In this document: positions 53,148-63,082 of the stretch, one piece after another | Numbering within the stretch: position 1 is the first letter of the stretch | Layout of the letters: each line of letters begins with the position of its first letter | Origin: Chaetoceros tenuissimus | Lineage: Eukaryota > Bacillariophyta > Thalassiosirophyceae > Chaetocerotales > Chaetocerotaceae | DNA: 64,000 bases | Direction of reading: 5' to 3' | Assembly (NCBI GenBank): GCA_021927905.1 | Contig: BLLK01000062.1 | Coordinates: forward strand, 124,001-188,000 | Translations under genes and position numbers: made by a program | The notes under the pieces: generated by a model | The model's database searches: none | What the model was told of the DNA's origin: nothing | Seen by the model: only the letters and a program-made list of their open reading frames with translations

Positions 53148-53642
53148 GTTGTGCGCGTTAGATCTCTCGTTGCATCTCTACAAGATCTGAGAGGTGAATG
53201 ATTCTACTTCAATAGATAGTATAAAGTAATTAAGTGTCTATTGTCTTGAATACACTGAAGCTATTGGCTCTTCTTGATGAAGATTCAGATAAAATTCCAC
53301 ACATTCCACATTCCACTTTTCTACTGCTTGGCTGTGAGAATGGGACTACTCAGGTCTTGGAATTCACCAACATCATACGGATAAAAGACAAAGAATCGAA
53401 TCGATCGTTTCAAAAATCTCACCTTGGCGGTTAAAAGGCCGTTAACCAAGCACGAATTAAAAAATGAGCCTGTCATGAGCTAAGGACTCCTAAATATGAG
53501 GTAGACAGACCTAAATGACTTCGGAACACAAGACAACGGAAGACAACATTGGAAAAGTAACTCGTGGTTGGTCGTATCAGAAAAAGAAGCCAACTTGGAT
53601 GGAATTTGAAATTGTGCTCACAAATCGTAAAACATAAACAAA
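53148..53642. other. Divergent intergenic region (495 bp)
   Basis: Between the RusA-like gene (minus) and the DUF6824-like gene (plus). Nothing recognisable was seen. Confidence 0.4.
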
Positions 53643-54620
53643 ATGACCACTACCACTACAACTATCCTATATCCTATGATTGATAACCAAAACAGATGCG
53701 AAACTGCCTCACCGATACCGTTCGATGCCCCTTCAACTTCGTCAACATATCTCGACTTCAGCATGTACAGTCAAGAAGATGTAGAGAATTTCAAGGATGC
53801 AATTCAAAACATTGACGAGTCCCAAATTTACAACAGTCAGGAGCCAATGACATATGAATACGAGTACCTTTCTAGACCAGAGAAAGCAACCTACTTTTCT
53901 GATGAGGACAGAAGAAGTTCTTTTGCCTCCTTTTGTGCAAACCAAGTTTCTGAATCTACTCTCGAATCCTTTCCCTCTCTACCTGAATGTACACGCAATC
54001 ATGGAAATCACCCAATAGAAAAAGATCCAAATAGCTTCACCAGATATAGCACTAACAAAAAGGATGATCTCATTGAGCCAGAAGTACATGATGTAATATC
54101 TGGAAGAGCAAAAAATATCAGCCATCACCCAGGAAACGAATACTATCGTTATCTCATTCGAAAGTACAAAGTACGATATGTGTCCTCTAATTCAGCAGAA
54201 AAGAAAAATATTATCAAGGAACTTGTAAAAATTGTAGAAAATCAATCACCACCAGGTAGATTTCTAAAGATCATTCCAGAAACAGGCATGTACATTCAAA
54301 TGAGTTACAACGAAGCAAAGAAAAAGATTGGACAGGCCCTACGAGAAGATGCACCAAAGATTCGCCAGATGTGCGCTAAACAGAATAAAAGCAACTTAGC
54401 CGATGATAGTGCCACCATTGATGTCGAACCAATACCCATTGATTTCAAGAGAAATTCATTTTTGCAAAAAGACTTGAGCTCCAGTACCTTTCCATTTTCG
54501 AAACGAAGCGCCGCTGCAAGAGTTTTTGATAATCAGAATGCGAAAAAGCTGAAGCAATTAGATGACCAAATCCACAGTAGCGATCTCGATCTAGAACCAG
54601 TTTCAGTACTAGATTTGTAG
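53643..54620 (+). CDS. DUF6824-domain-like protein
   Basis: 325 residues. Residues about 150-240 (DVISGRAKNISHHPGNEYYR ... KKNIIKELVKIVENQ ... GRFLKI ... ALREDAPKIR) follow the pattern of a domain common in diatoms: D-V-x-x-GR, a NHPGN-like core, a lysine-rich helix, GRFL and a closing ALRE helix. Its function is not established; nuclear or DNA-related roles have been supposed. The flanks are Ser/Asp-rich and disordered, with a KRSAAARVFDNQNAKKLK basic patch near the C-terminus. The start is an ATG in an AAACAAAATG context. Confidence 0.7.
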   Translation: MTTTTTTILYPMIDNQNRCETASPIPFDAPSTSSTYLDFSMYSQEDVENFKDAIQNIDESQIYNSQEPMTYEYEYLSRPEKATYFSDEDRRSSFASFCANQVSESTLESFPSLPECTRNHGNHPIEKDPNSFTRYSTNKKDDLIEPEVHDVISGRAKNISHHPGNEYYRYLIRKYKVRYVSSNSAEKKNIIKELVKIVENQSPPGRFLKIIPETGMYIQMSYNEAKKKIGQALREDAPKIRQMCAKQNKSNLADDSATIDVEPIPIDFKRNSFLQKDLSSSTFPFSKRSAAARVFDNQNAKKLKQLDDQIHSSDLDLEPVSVLDL

Positions 54621-55138
54621 TTGAAATGGAAAATGAATATTAGAAAAGAAGACATTTTATAATTAATACCGATGACATTTTACGATGCAAACGGTAGAAT
54701 ATAATTGGGGATAATTAAATAGACGGAAAACTAAAGCTTTTTTCATTTTTTCTTAAAAATACTATTTTTTATGATGTAATGGTTAGAAATACCAAGAACA
54801 TCAATCCGAGTGAAGACTGTAGCTATGGACCACCTCTTAGACTGAACTATACTTTTTGTTTGACAACATACTTGTATCGTTCTGCATGATGCATTGAAAT
54901 TGCTATTCCTATTCAGTGATTGGTTCCATACGTTTTTGAATTTTCAATGTTCATATCTCGGTCGGTTTTCGGAGAAACTGTGAGTACCGGTATGAATTTC
55001 ATGAGAAGCCCAACATCATATTTACATTCCACGCTTCTCGCCTTCACTAGCCCTTGAATCATCACTTGACATGAACCTGCTTGACATGCTCTTCAAATTG
55101 ATGCCTTAATAACTGATTTAAGGCAATAGAGTACAGCG
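54621..55138. other. Intergenic region (518 bp)
   Basis: 3' flank of the DUF6824-like gene and upstream region of the GPCR-like gene. No gene or RNA recognised. An in-frame TAG at 55127-55129 supports the GPCR start at 55139. Confidence 0.4.
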
Positions 55139-56711
55139 ATGGTGCATTGGATTGATACACGAGATAAATCTAGTCTAGTGGTTGATACAGCGACTTGGAT
55201 TCCAAGAGTGACTGGATCCTTGTCCATCATCAGCTCTGGATTGATCATCTTCATGATGGTGATAGACAGGAAATGGAAGCTCACTAAACCCAATCATCGC
55301 ATATTGTTGTTGATGAGCGTATTTGATGTCATTTCCTCCATAGCACATGTCATGTCTTCGAGTAAGTAATGTGTTGTGCAAATGCATGTTAATTACCAAA
55401 TCAACATTCTGACAATCGTCTTGTCTGCACCATAAATAATAAGGCCCAGTACCGAGAAGCCTAGGAGTAGTTGGGGCACTTGGTAATCATCAGACATGTA
55501 GTATTCAAGCATTCATGCTACAGATAGGAACGGCATCTATTTTGTACAACGCTAGTCTCGCTTACTATTACCTCATGACGGTTTGTTTTCAGGTCTCTAA
55601 ACACAAATTTGCAGCATGCTTTTATTACGAGAAATTTTGTCATTTGTTCTCTATTGGCTATCCACTCGCGACTGGTATTGCAGGAATTGTACTCAACGTT
55701 TATGGCTATGCTGGGCAAAGATGCTTCATTAGCAAAGTCGATCATCCAAACTATGTCATTCTTTTTAAAGGATGGATTACTGTTACTGTACTAGCTTGGA
55801 TAATCTTTTGTAATTCTCGAATCGTCTTTGAAATGAGAAAAAATGAAAAGGAAATAGCGAAGTATACGAAGAGTATAGATCGTATTAGGGCTGTTGCAAG
55901 GGTGCAGAATAGGCGGGTAACGGGAGCAACTTGTCGAAGGAGAGAAGCTGCCAAACAAGCGCTTTTATATTCATGTAGTTACTTCATTACATATGTGTTT
56001 GTTTGGATTCGCTTTTTGATGAGGCCACCTGATGGGAACAAATTCTTAGAACCTCCAATTGTTCAAATATTAATGAGAACTTTCTTTCCAATGCAGGGTT
56101 TCTTCAACCTGCTTGTTTATGCTAGACCAGAGTTGCGTCGCATTCGCAATCGAAATCCTAATATGAGTCTCAGAAGAGCTTTACACATTATGATATTCGC
56201 TCCGAATTCACTTGAGAGAAGACGGATCTCTGTTATAGGGACAGAAGCTGGGAGGCAAAGTCAAAGAAGCACAGCTCTAGCAGCTAAAATGAAAAAGGCA
56301 CTGGAAGAAAGTAGGAAGCAAAGTAGAAAAGTTCAAAGAACAGATGCTGATGGTTCCTACATGCCGGTGACTCGGACGAATACTCATCTACATTCGAGTA
56401 TCGAGAGCGGACGGGTAGCACCCGCTTCGTCGAATCGTGATGAGACGAATGTGATTTCTATTTCGATCACTCCTCGGAAAAATGAAACAGAAACTGAAGA
56501 AGAATGTGAACTGAACAATCATACTAACCTTACAGAAGTCATGGCTGATGGCGATGTTGAGGATGGATCCAGCAGTGAACAGAATGAGGAATTCATGTTT
56601 GATATTGATTTGAGTGTTGGAGGGGATGAAATTGAAGATGACGATTCTTGCTGGTCATACGAGATGGAGAACAATGACGATGCTGTTGCTGAAAAATCAG
56701 ACATTTTGTAA
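55139..56711 (+). CDS. G-protein-coupled-receptor-like seven-helix membrane protein
   Basis: Exons 55139-55361 and 55444-56711 give 496 residues. About seven hydrophobic helices are seen: two in exon 1 (LSIISSGLIIFMMVI, ILLLMSVFDVISSIAHVM), and in exon 2 around ASILYNASLAYYYLMTVC, LATGIAGIVLNVY, WITVTVLAWIIFC and CSYFITYVFVWIRFL, with a final helix near FPMQGFFNLLVYARP. The LVYARPELRR ending recalls the NPxxY region of cAMP-receptor/rhodopsin-like families in diatoms. A Cys in HQTCSIQAF and one in QRCF could form the usual disulfide. The C-terminal 170 residues are acidic, cytosolic and Ser/Thr-rich, likely phosphorylated. The ligand is unknown. Confidence 0.7.
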
Positions 56712-57055
56712 TGAATTGAAATTTGAGGCCAAGCTCAAGGTTAACCTATGATACTTCAAGAGAATATTGAGAGTTGATACACAGTAATATATTATAGAAT
56801 TAAATTGTAGCTATCATGATTTACGACGATTGCAACTGACTTTGCAACCTTTGTAGATGACAGTGATGATACTTCTTAAACTTTTGATTATAACCTATGC
56901 CTATATCTTCTATTGTAAATAGTAAAGACGCAAAAGTCGAAGTTTAAAAATTTCATCACATTTCCACATTGAACATAATTGTTAATATCATATGTGCTTT
57001 CTTTACTCTTGACCTTTGAGGTAATCATCGGGATTCAAATTACTGAATATATACT
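56712..57055. other. Intergenic region (344 bp)
   Basis: It lies between two plus-strand genes. AT-rich, with no recognised element. Confidence 0.4.
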
Positions 57056-59638
57056 ATGGGAACTTCGAAAGATGTTTTCCATCGGCTGATAATGACGATG
57101 GTGGTGCTATCCATGTGTTATATCCTTCTTGTCATGTATAGATTAGATGAGCATATACAAAATTCCTCAACAAATGAATCTACCAGTTTCATAGAAAGTG
57201 AAAAAGAAGCAACCAGTGAAGTTCAAGAAAAGGATCCTAGTAGAAAATGTATGAGTCAAGATGCTCAGCAGAACTTCGCGGGAGAATATGTCAAGCAATT
57301 GCAATTAGAATGGGATCAGAGATCAAAAAATATTCGGGATGTTTCTAATTTACCACCGAGCATTTTTCAAGAGGATACAAATGATTCAGATCAAAACGAT
57401 GACATTCAAAGTAAAGCAAGATCAGTAATACTGTCTACCTTGTCAATAAACCAGGAGGATGTTGCAATCTGTACACATTGGGTAGTAACAGTGCCGTCCA
57501 ATGATGTTCTTGTTAGATCCAATGCTTCAACTGTGGAAGGTTGGTGTTCAATCATTGTTTATGCCGAGAAAAGAGACACACAGTTTGATGCTGAGACAAG
57601 AAGTCTGCATACATCCATCAACATACCACTAGATCATATCTCAACAGCTTTTGGTACATTTCAAAAAGTTTTACTACAAGAAAAAGATAACTCGCAAATT
57701 AGTTGTCGACGAAATTTTGGATATGCCATCGCTCTAGCTTTGGGAGCAGAGTCTATTTTAGATTTAGATGAGAAATTTCTAGTGGACGATGATAAGATTA
57801 CGTTAAGCATTGCGAAAAGATCATCATTGAGTTTCACAACGTCATCTGTTATATTACAAGGGAATTCTAGATTCAATCCGTATCCAATACTTTTGGATGA
57901 CTCCAATCACTATCCAAACAACATTACATCTTTCGACACAATAACACGTGAAGCTGACCACTTCGATAAGCCACGTGGATTTCCTTCCTTGTTGATGAAT
58001 GAGACCGAGCAAGCTTATTCACATGGGAAGCTGGGGTTCGAAAAGAATTTTAGCTTTTCACCACAATTTCAAGATAAATCAAGTGTATCATCAAATATAT
58101 ATCATATAGGCGTGATACAACATGTGTATTCATCAAAGGTGCTTTGTCAAAAGAACCATGAGGATACTCAACAGGGAACATGGACAGAACAGAAAAATGA
58201 TTGTGGGAAAAACATGATTGTACCATCTCATTGTTTTGCTCCGTATGACTGGCACTCAACTTCACATATGCCTAGTGCATTCTGGGCTTTGCTACTACCA
58301 ATTGACATAAGAATATCTTCATACGCTGATATAGCTCGATCATACATTGCTCAAGCTCTTTTCCCTGATATTGGTATTCGAGTACAATTTGAATCAAAGT
58401 ATTTGCAACGACCACATACAGCACTTGCCGATGATCATTGCGACGAAGAAATTTTAAGAAAGGAAGTTCAAATGAATATTTATGTCAATGAACTAATCAA
58501 TTTTCTGGAAGGGTGGGACTGTCCTTTCTCAACAATACCAACTCGACTAGAGCATTTATGGATGGACTTGTATGTTCGTCATTTTTTAAGCGCGGAAGAT
58601 TTGAAATTGATGCAAAATTGGTTGAAATATTTACAGGAGGTAGGATATCGATTTCCAGAATTGAAGAAAAGGAAATATAGAAATGTTGCAGTTATGGGTC
58701 ATTTTAACTATGCTAAATCTCCAACACAAGTGGATGATGTCATATTTTGGGTACAAAAGTATAAAGAATGGTTTTCGAGAGTTATTGTTACTGGTCCATT
58801 CTCAGTTCATCACATCTCAGAACTAGCTTTACATTCTATTGAAGCACACAGTGGAGATTATAATGACGAAGGAGGATATTTCCAGGTGACAGAGAATCTG
58901 AAAAACATGCTACTAGCAATGAAAAACTCGACAGGCATCGATAGCTTGATGTATTTTCACGATGACGGTATTCTCAATGTCACAGAGTTTACGCAAGGAA
59001 AGTTTCCATTTCCGACAAAAGAAATCATTGGAAATTATCGAGACCAGCGATGGGATACTTCATATGCTGATATGAGAACAATAAATGATACTGAAATTAC
59101 CAACAAGTTCTCCTATAGAATATACCCGAACGCAACTGCTTGTTCCTTTGATAATAAAGTATGCGGACCTGACGTCAAAACTCTCTATAGGAAAGTACCT
59201 CTATATCCTTGGGGTATGACAAATAAAGGTTACTGCGGACCTAACCAGATGAAGCTGGCACAAGATAAAGCAATCGTTCCATATCAAGAAAAAGACGGCT
59301 CAATTCTATTTTCTACCTTTACACAATCTGATTTTCTCCATGTTCCTTTGATATACGCCGATGAGTTTGCAAATCTTGCAGCCCTGTTTCTTAAGCATGA
59401 AGTAATTCACGAGTGCGCATGGGGTACAATCATTGACATGATCAGACAAAAGTACGGTGCAAATGTAAGGGTCACAATGCTGTGTACATCATGGGGGCCA
59501 AAGAGAAGAGGTAGAAAGGCACTAATTGAACGTTGCTTAAGAGACAAAGTGAACTACGGTGTTTTGCATCCATATAAGATCGGTATGAAAGAAAATGGTT
59601 ACAAAGGTTACGATTGGGCTATGGATATCGTCCAATGA
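57056..59638 (+). CDS. STELLO-like (DUF288) glycosyltransferase, Golgi type II membrane protein
   Basis: 860 residues. Residues 9-28 form a signal anchor (LIMTMVVLSMCYILLVMY). The luminal part follows the STELLO layout: THWVVTVPSNDVL, SCRRNFGYAIALALGAESILDLDE (the region where STELLO has RKNIGYLYAI and a metal-binding acidic motif), then NPYPILLDD and DKPRGFPSLLM. The second half (RNVAVMGHFNYAKSP, FSRVIVTGP, GGYFQVTENL) also matches the plant proteins. STELLO proteins organise cellulose synthase assembly in the plant Golgi. Many diatoms lack cellulose, so the partner here is unknown. Several N-glycosylation sites fit a luminal location. Confidence 0.7.
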   Translation: MGTSKDVFHRLIMTMVVLSMCYILLVMYRLDEHIQNSSTNESTSFIESEKEATSEVQEKDPSRKCMSQDAQQNFAGEYVKQLQLEWDQRSKNIRDVSNLPPSIFQEDTNDSDQNDDIQSKARSVILSTLSINQEDVAICTHWVVTVPSNDVLVRSNASTVEGWCSIIVYAEKRDTQFDAETRSLHTSINIPLDHISTAFGTFQKVLLQEKDNSQISCRRNFGYAIALALGAESILDLDEKFLVDDDKITLSIAKRSSLSFTTSSVILQGNSRFNPYPILLDDSNHYPNNITSFDTITREADHFDKPRGFPSLLMNETEQAYSHGKLGFEKNFSFSPQFQDKSSVSSNIYHIGVIQHVYSSKVLCQKNHEDTQQGTWTEQKNDCGKNMIVPSHCFAPYDWHSTSHMPSAFWALLLPIDIRISSYADIARSYIAQALFPDIGIRVQFESKYLQRPHTALADDHCDEEILRKEVQMNIYVNELINFLEGWDCPFSTIPTRLEHLWMDLYVRHFLSAEDLKLMQNWLKYLQEVGYRFPELKKRKYRNVAVMGHFNYAKSPTQVDDVIFWVQKYKEWFSRVIVTGPFSVHHISELALHSIEAHSGDYNDEGGYFQVTENLKNMLLAMKNSTGIDSLMYFHDDGILNVTEFTQGKFPFPTKEIIGNYRDQRWDTSYADMRTINDTEITNKFSYRIYPNATACSFDNKVCGPDVKTLYRKVPLYPWGMTNKGYCGPNQMKLAQDKAIVPYQEKDGSILFSTFTQSDFLHVPLIYADEFANLAALFLKHEVIHECAWGTIIDMIRQKYGANVRVTMLCTSWGPKRRGRKALIERCLRDKVNYGVLHPYKIGMKENGYKGYDWAMDIVQ

Positions 59639-59644
59639 AATCAA

Positions 59645-59722
59645 TAAACAAACGAAGTTGAATTATTCGTCATTTTTATCATTAGCTTATCCATACGATT
59701 CTTCCCACACTTTTACGATGTG
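59645..59722 (-). pseudogene. Copy of the 3' end of the HD-domain gene at 61138
   Basis: The DNA AACGAAGTTGAATTATTCGT ... CATTTTTATC ... TAGCTTATCCATACGATTC matches 61103-61165 (AACGAAGCTGATTTATCAGT ... CATTTTTCTA ... TAGCTTATTCATACGATCC). The latter covers the last codons (EDRMNKL) and 3' flank of the minus-strand HD gene. The copy stops where the RCC1/LRR frame begins, so it marks a duplication breakpoint. Confidence 0.55.
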
Positions 59723-61006
59723 ACAGCTTTATCCAGCATCACAGATATCAATGCTGGATATTCATCTACTTATCTTGTTGTCGTAGGAGGATATGCAAAG
59801 TGTTTTGGCGATAATCTTTTTTACCAGTTGGGAATTTCAAATGGCAGTGACAATGTATTATACCCAACAGATGTACCAGTTGCTTCTATTTCGGGCAAAA
59901 CCCTTGTATCCATTCATGTTGGTGAGCATACTGGCCATGCTGTGTTCAACGATGACTCTATCTATTCTTGGGGAAGTAATTATGGAGGTTCATTCGGAGA
60001 TGGCTCAGTTGTCAGTAGTAGGAATATCATTGGGAATGTTTCGGGAGGTCCAGCAGCACAAATGACATTTGCTATTTTATCAAGTAGTCCATCTCTCTCA
60101 ACCTTTCCCTCATCGAGTCCAATAACCACTGCATCCTATCTTAATAACTTGGTTGATTCGGCATATGAAAACATCGATGTCTCCGGATCAAACTACGCTA
60201 CTGCATTCTACACCGCAAAGACATGGTTCATAGACGAGGCAAATCATCCTGCTCTTTACCTTAGTGGAAACTCCGAGCCCTACCCTAACAAAGATTATGA
60301 TGGATATCTTACGGTAAGTGTAATTCTTTTCTAACTTTTGAAGCAGTTTGCCAAGTTTCTAATCGTTACACTCATTTGATTGATACCGAACTAGGATCGT
60401 TTCATGTTGGCATTATTGTTCTATCAAAACTGCAATACTACTTTATGTCAAGATTTTCTTTCTTCCACATGGGTATTATCTACCGATCATTGTAGTTGGG
60501 AAGGAATAATTTGTACGGGCTTATCAAGAGTATCAAAGGACGGTACCGAAGCATATGTCGAGTCCAGAGTTACAACTATTGGTCTTAATAGCAAGAAATT
60601 GTCTGGTGAACTGCCATACTTTAACATGAGTGACTTGCAATATCTATACCTCCATTATAATAATGGCCTGGCAGGGGCTATTCCAGAATTCAAATTTCCG
60701 AATTTAATAGAGTTGAAAGTACTTCAGTGTTCATTCACAGCCATATCTGCTTTTGACGATATGCCAAATTTGACACTTCTCCAAGCTGGAGCTAACCAAT
60801 TGACAGGAGCTCTGCCCCAGTTCCAACTGCCAAGCTTGGATACTCTTGGTATCAGTTCATGCTCGTTTTCATCTGTTCCAGACTTAACCACATCATGTCC
60901 AAATCTACAGACTATTGGCGTCGGAAACAATAAAGCAAATCTAGTTGTCGACCAGATTATGTGTGATACATTTGGGACATCTGGGTACACTAAAACTTGC
61001 GCCTAA
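59723..61006 (+). CDS. RCC1-like/LRR protein fragment, 5' end missing
   Basis: Exons 59723-60313 and 60395-61006 (intron 60314-60394). The frame is open back to about 59647 but has no ATG; upstream sequence is the duplicated tail described above, so the true 5' end is lost. Exon 1 encodes RCC1-type repeats (AGYSSTYLVVVGGYAKCFGDN, GEHTGHAVFNDDSIYSWGSN); exon 2 encodes Cys-rich LRR-cap sequence (STDHCSWEGIIC) and about five leucine-rich repeats (LQYLYLHYNNGLAGAIPEF, LTLLQAGANQLTGALPQF). An RCC1 plus LRR surface protein of the kind common in stramenopiles is likely. It is probably a pseudogene or 5'-truncated copy unless transcribed from an unseen exon. Confidence 0.5.
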
Positions 61007-61137
61007 TTTTAAAGAGTGGTCTGATCAAGCGCGATTTGATAATGATTTCTCAATTAGTGTACAATAAAAAGTTATAAAAGAAAATGATTACACAGATAAC
61101 CCAACGAAGCTGATTTATCAGTCATTTTTCTAAAGCA

Positions 61138-62682
61138 CTATAGCTTATTCATACGATCCTCACTTTTCTTGAATTCTCTGTCAACGAACTTTTGGGATTC
61201 AATGTATTCAGCAGAAAATCTATCCACAATACTTTCGATTTTCTCGAGGCGAATGATTGCAACCTTTGAACAAGCTGCTAGAAATTGAATCATTGGTTTG
61301 AATGGTACAGATTGAAGCAATTTCAAGGCATTTTCTTCATCCATTGGATGAACAGCAAATTCCAAAGATTTGTTGACTCCCTCATTACCCAAATGTGTGT
61401 AGAAAAAGGCAGCATTCGGGGAATTCTTGAAACCCATCATATTTTTCTCCTTACGACCTTTTTGTAAAACCTTTAATACGTCTTTGTCACAATCTACACC
61501 CTTTGATGGTTTTCTTTTGTACTTTAAAAAATCTTTCAGTTTGATGGACAATTTTCGACGGGGGTTGATGGGTGAATCTCCCTGGAAAAGGAAGAGAGGC
61601 GCGTCACCTCCGGATAGTTCTGCAATGGCGTAGAGGATAGACATTGCAAGGTACTCGCAGTTCATGTACATGAGTGCAACTTGAATGTTCTTCTTGGCAA
61701 GTAATGACTTCTTCTGTACCTTGGCAGCTTCATTTGGGTCTCTGAATGAATAGTATATGTTCTCATGGTTTAGATGCTGAAAGAAACCAGTGAATTTCTT
61801 AAATGCAAGTGCCCACTCTGAGATCATGGAGGATCCAGGTGTTCTACATTCAATATTGGATTCAGGAAGTAATTTCCACGTATTTGATAGGAATGCCGCA
61901 TGATCTTTCCATGAGAAGTTTTCTAAATCTTTATTCCCAAGATCACATGATCTTTGCACTGCCAAAACAATTTCATCCTCATCCATACCTACATTGTATT
62001 TTTCATTCACATGGACTAGTCTTTCAAAAAGGACCCGAGGTGGTAATTTTCCTTCATCATCGATACCACGAAAAGGGATTGTAGCCTCAATACATGCTAC
62101 AACTTTTACAGCATGATTTTTTGAACTTCCTTGCTCAAAACTTGATCCAAAAATCATTCTGCAGCCAATAACTGCAGATAGGAATTCATTCATCCCAGCA
62201 TATGGATTGAGAACTTGACCATACTTGAAGCCAAACACATCCATAACCATCTCAGTACTTGTGTCAAGCTTCTCTGTGGTTATTGTAACAGATCCATCTT
62301 CATGTTCAACAATTACATCATTCAGATATTGCTGTTGTGCTTTACTAAGACCTCCGTCAATAGAGTAATACACAATATCATGAAAGGCAATAGCCGACAC
62401 TTGAAGAGGGTCTGAACCCTTTGCAAGATCTATAAGGTGTTCATAGTTATGGAAAGTTCGTGTTGGAGCTTCCATCGAACTGTAGATCATGTAGGAAATT
62501 TCTTCATAAGCTGCAAGATCCATTGGAGGTAGACCCGACTTGTTTCGAAAGGTTTGCATCATCAAAACAATACGTGAAAGTATTGGTACCCTCTCCAGTC
62601 TTTCGGTGAGAAAGAGACGCTTGGGGTCTTTCACAATGGATTTACCAAGAGCAGCTTTTACAGATTTGCGTAGAGAAGTCAT
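61138..62682 (-). CDS. HD-domain-like phosphohydrolase family protein
   Basis: 514 residues, single exon. TFHNYEHLIDLAKGSD and VSAIAFHDIVYYSID near residues 78-110 supply the H...HD metal-ligand pattern of predicted metal-dependent HD phosphohydrolases, and RSCDLGNKDLENFSWKDHAAF near residue 250 may supply the later Asp. Such proteins hydrolyse nucleotides or cyclic nucleotides; the substrate is unknown. The C-terminal 200 residues (FLFQGDSPINPRR onward) show no recognised domain. The start follows family-like sequence closely (MTSLRKSVKAAL). A copy of its 3' end lies at 59645-59722. Confidence 0.7.
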   Translation of the reverse strand: MTSLRKSVKAALGKSIVKDPKRLFLTERLERVPILSRIVLMMQTFRNKSGLPPMDLAAYEEISYMIYSSMEAPTRTFHNYEHLIDLAKGSDPLQVSAIAFHDIVYYSIDGGLSKAQQQYLNDVIVEHEDGSVTITTEKLDTSTEMVMDVFGFKYGQVLNPYAGMNEFLSAVIGCRMIFGSSFEQGSSKNHAVKVVACIEATIPFRGIDDEGKLPPRVLFERLVHVNEKYNVGMDEDEIVLAVQRSCDLGNKDLENFSWKDHAAFLSNTWKLLPESNIECRTPGSSMISEWALAFKKFTGFFQHLNHENIYYSFRDPNEAAKVQKKSLLAKKNIQVALMYMNCEYLAMSILYAIAELSGGDAPLFLFQGDSPINPRRKLSIKLKDFLKYKRKPSKGVDCDKDVLKVLQKGRKEKNMMGFKNSPNAAFFYTHLGNEGVNKSLEFAVHPMDEENALKLLQSVPFKPMIQFLAACSKVAIIRLEKIESIVDRFSAEYIESQKFVDREFKKSEDRMNKL

Positions 62683-63082
62683 TATTGTCCAATCTATGTT
62701 TTCTTCTATATTGTATTGGTTTCATACTCTTATTCAGACTAAGTGTTGGGAGTTGGGAGCAGAAGTACGTAGAGTTATGGTAATGTGGAAAAATGAAAAG
62801 AAAAATTTCGTGTTTTATGTTGAAGTGATGAGGGATGAGGGAGAGTCCAAGGTAGATAAATAGATCTACCTTGGGAGAGTCGTCATTGGGTTACAGGGGG
62901 GCTGATTTGTGCAAAATGTAATTTCCCACCCCATTTTAGTAGGAGAGATTTCAAAAATAAGTAAATTTGACTAAAATCAAAATATTAAAAAAGTCGATAT
63001 TCTAATTAGTTTGATAGTGTATTGCATTCGTATTTTACAAAAAATAGCACATGAACATGAAATTGTTCAAGTATTGAAATCA
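62683..63082. other. Intergenic region (400 bp)
   Basis: Upstream region of the HD-domain gene and 3' flank of the monooxygenase. An open frame continues from 62540 to 62863 on the plus strand but is not protein-like. No element recognised. Confidence 0.4.
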
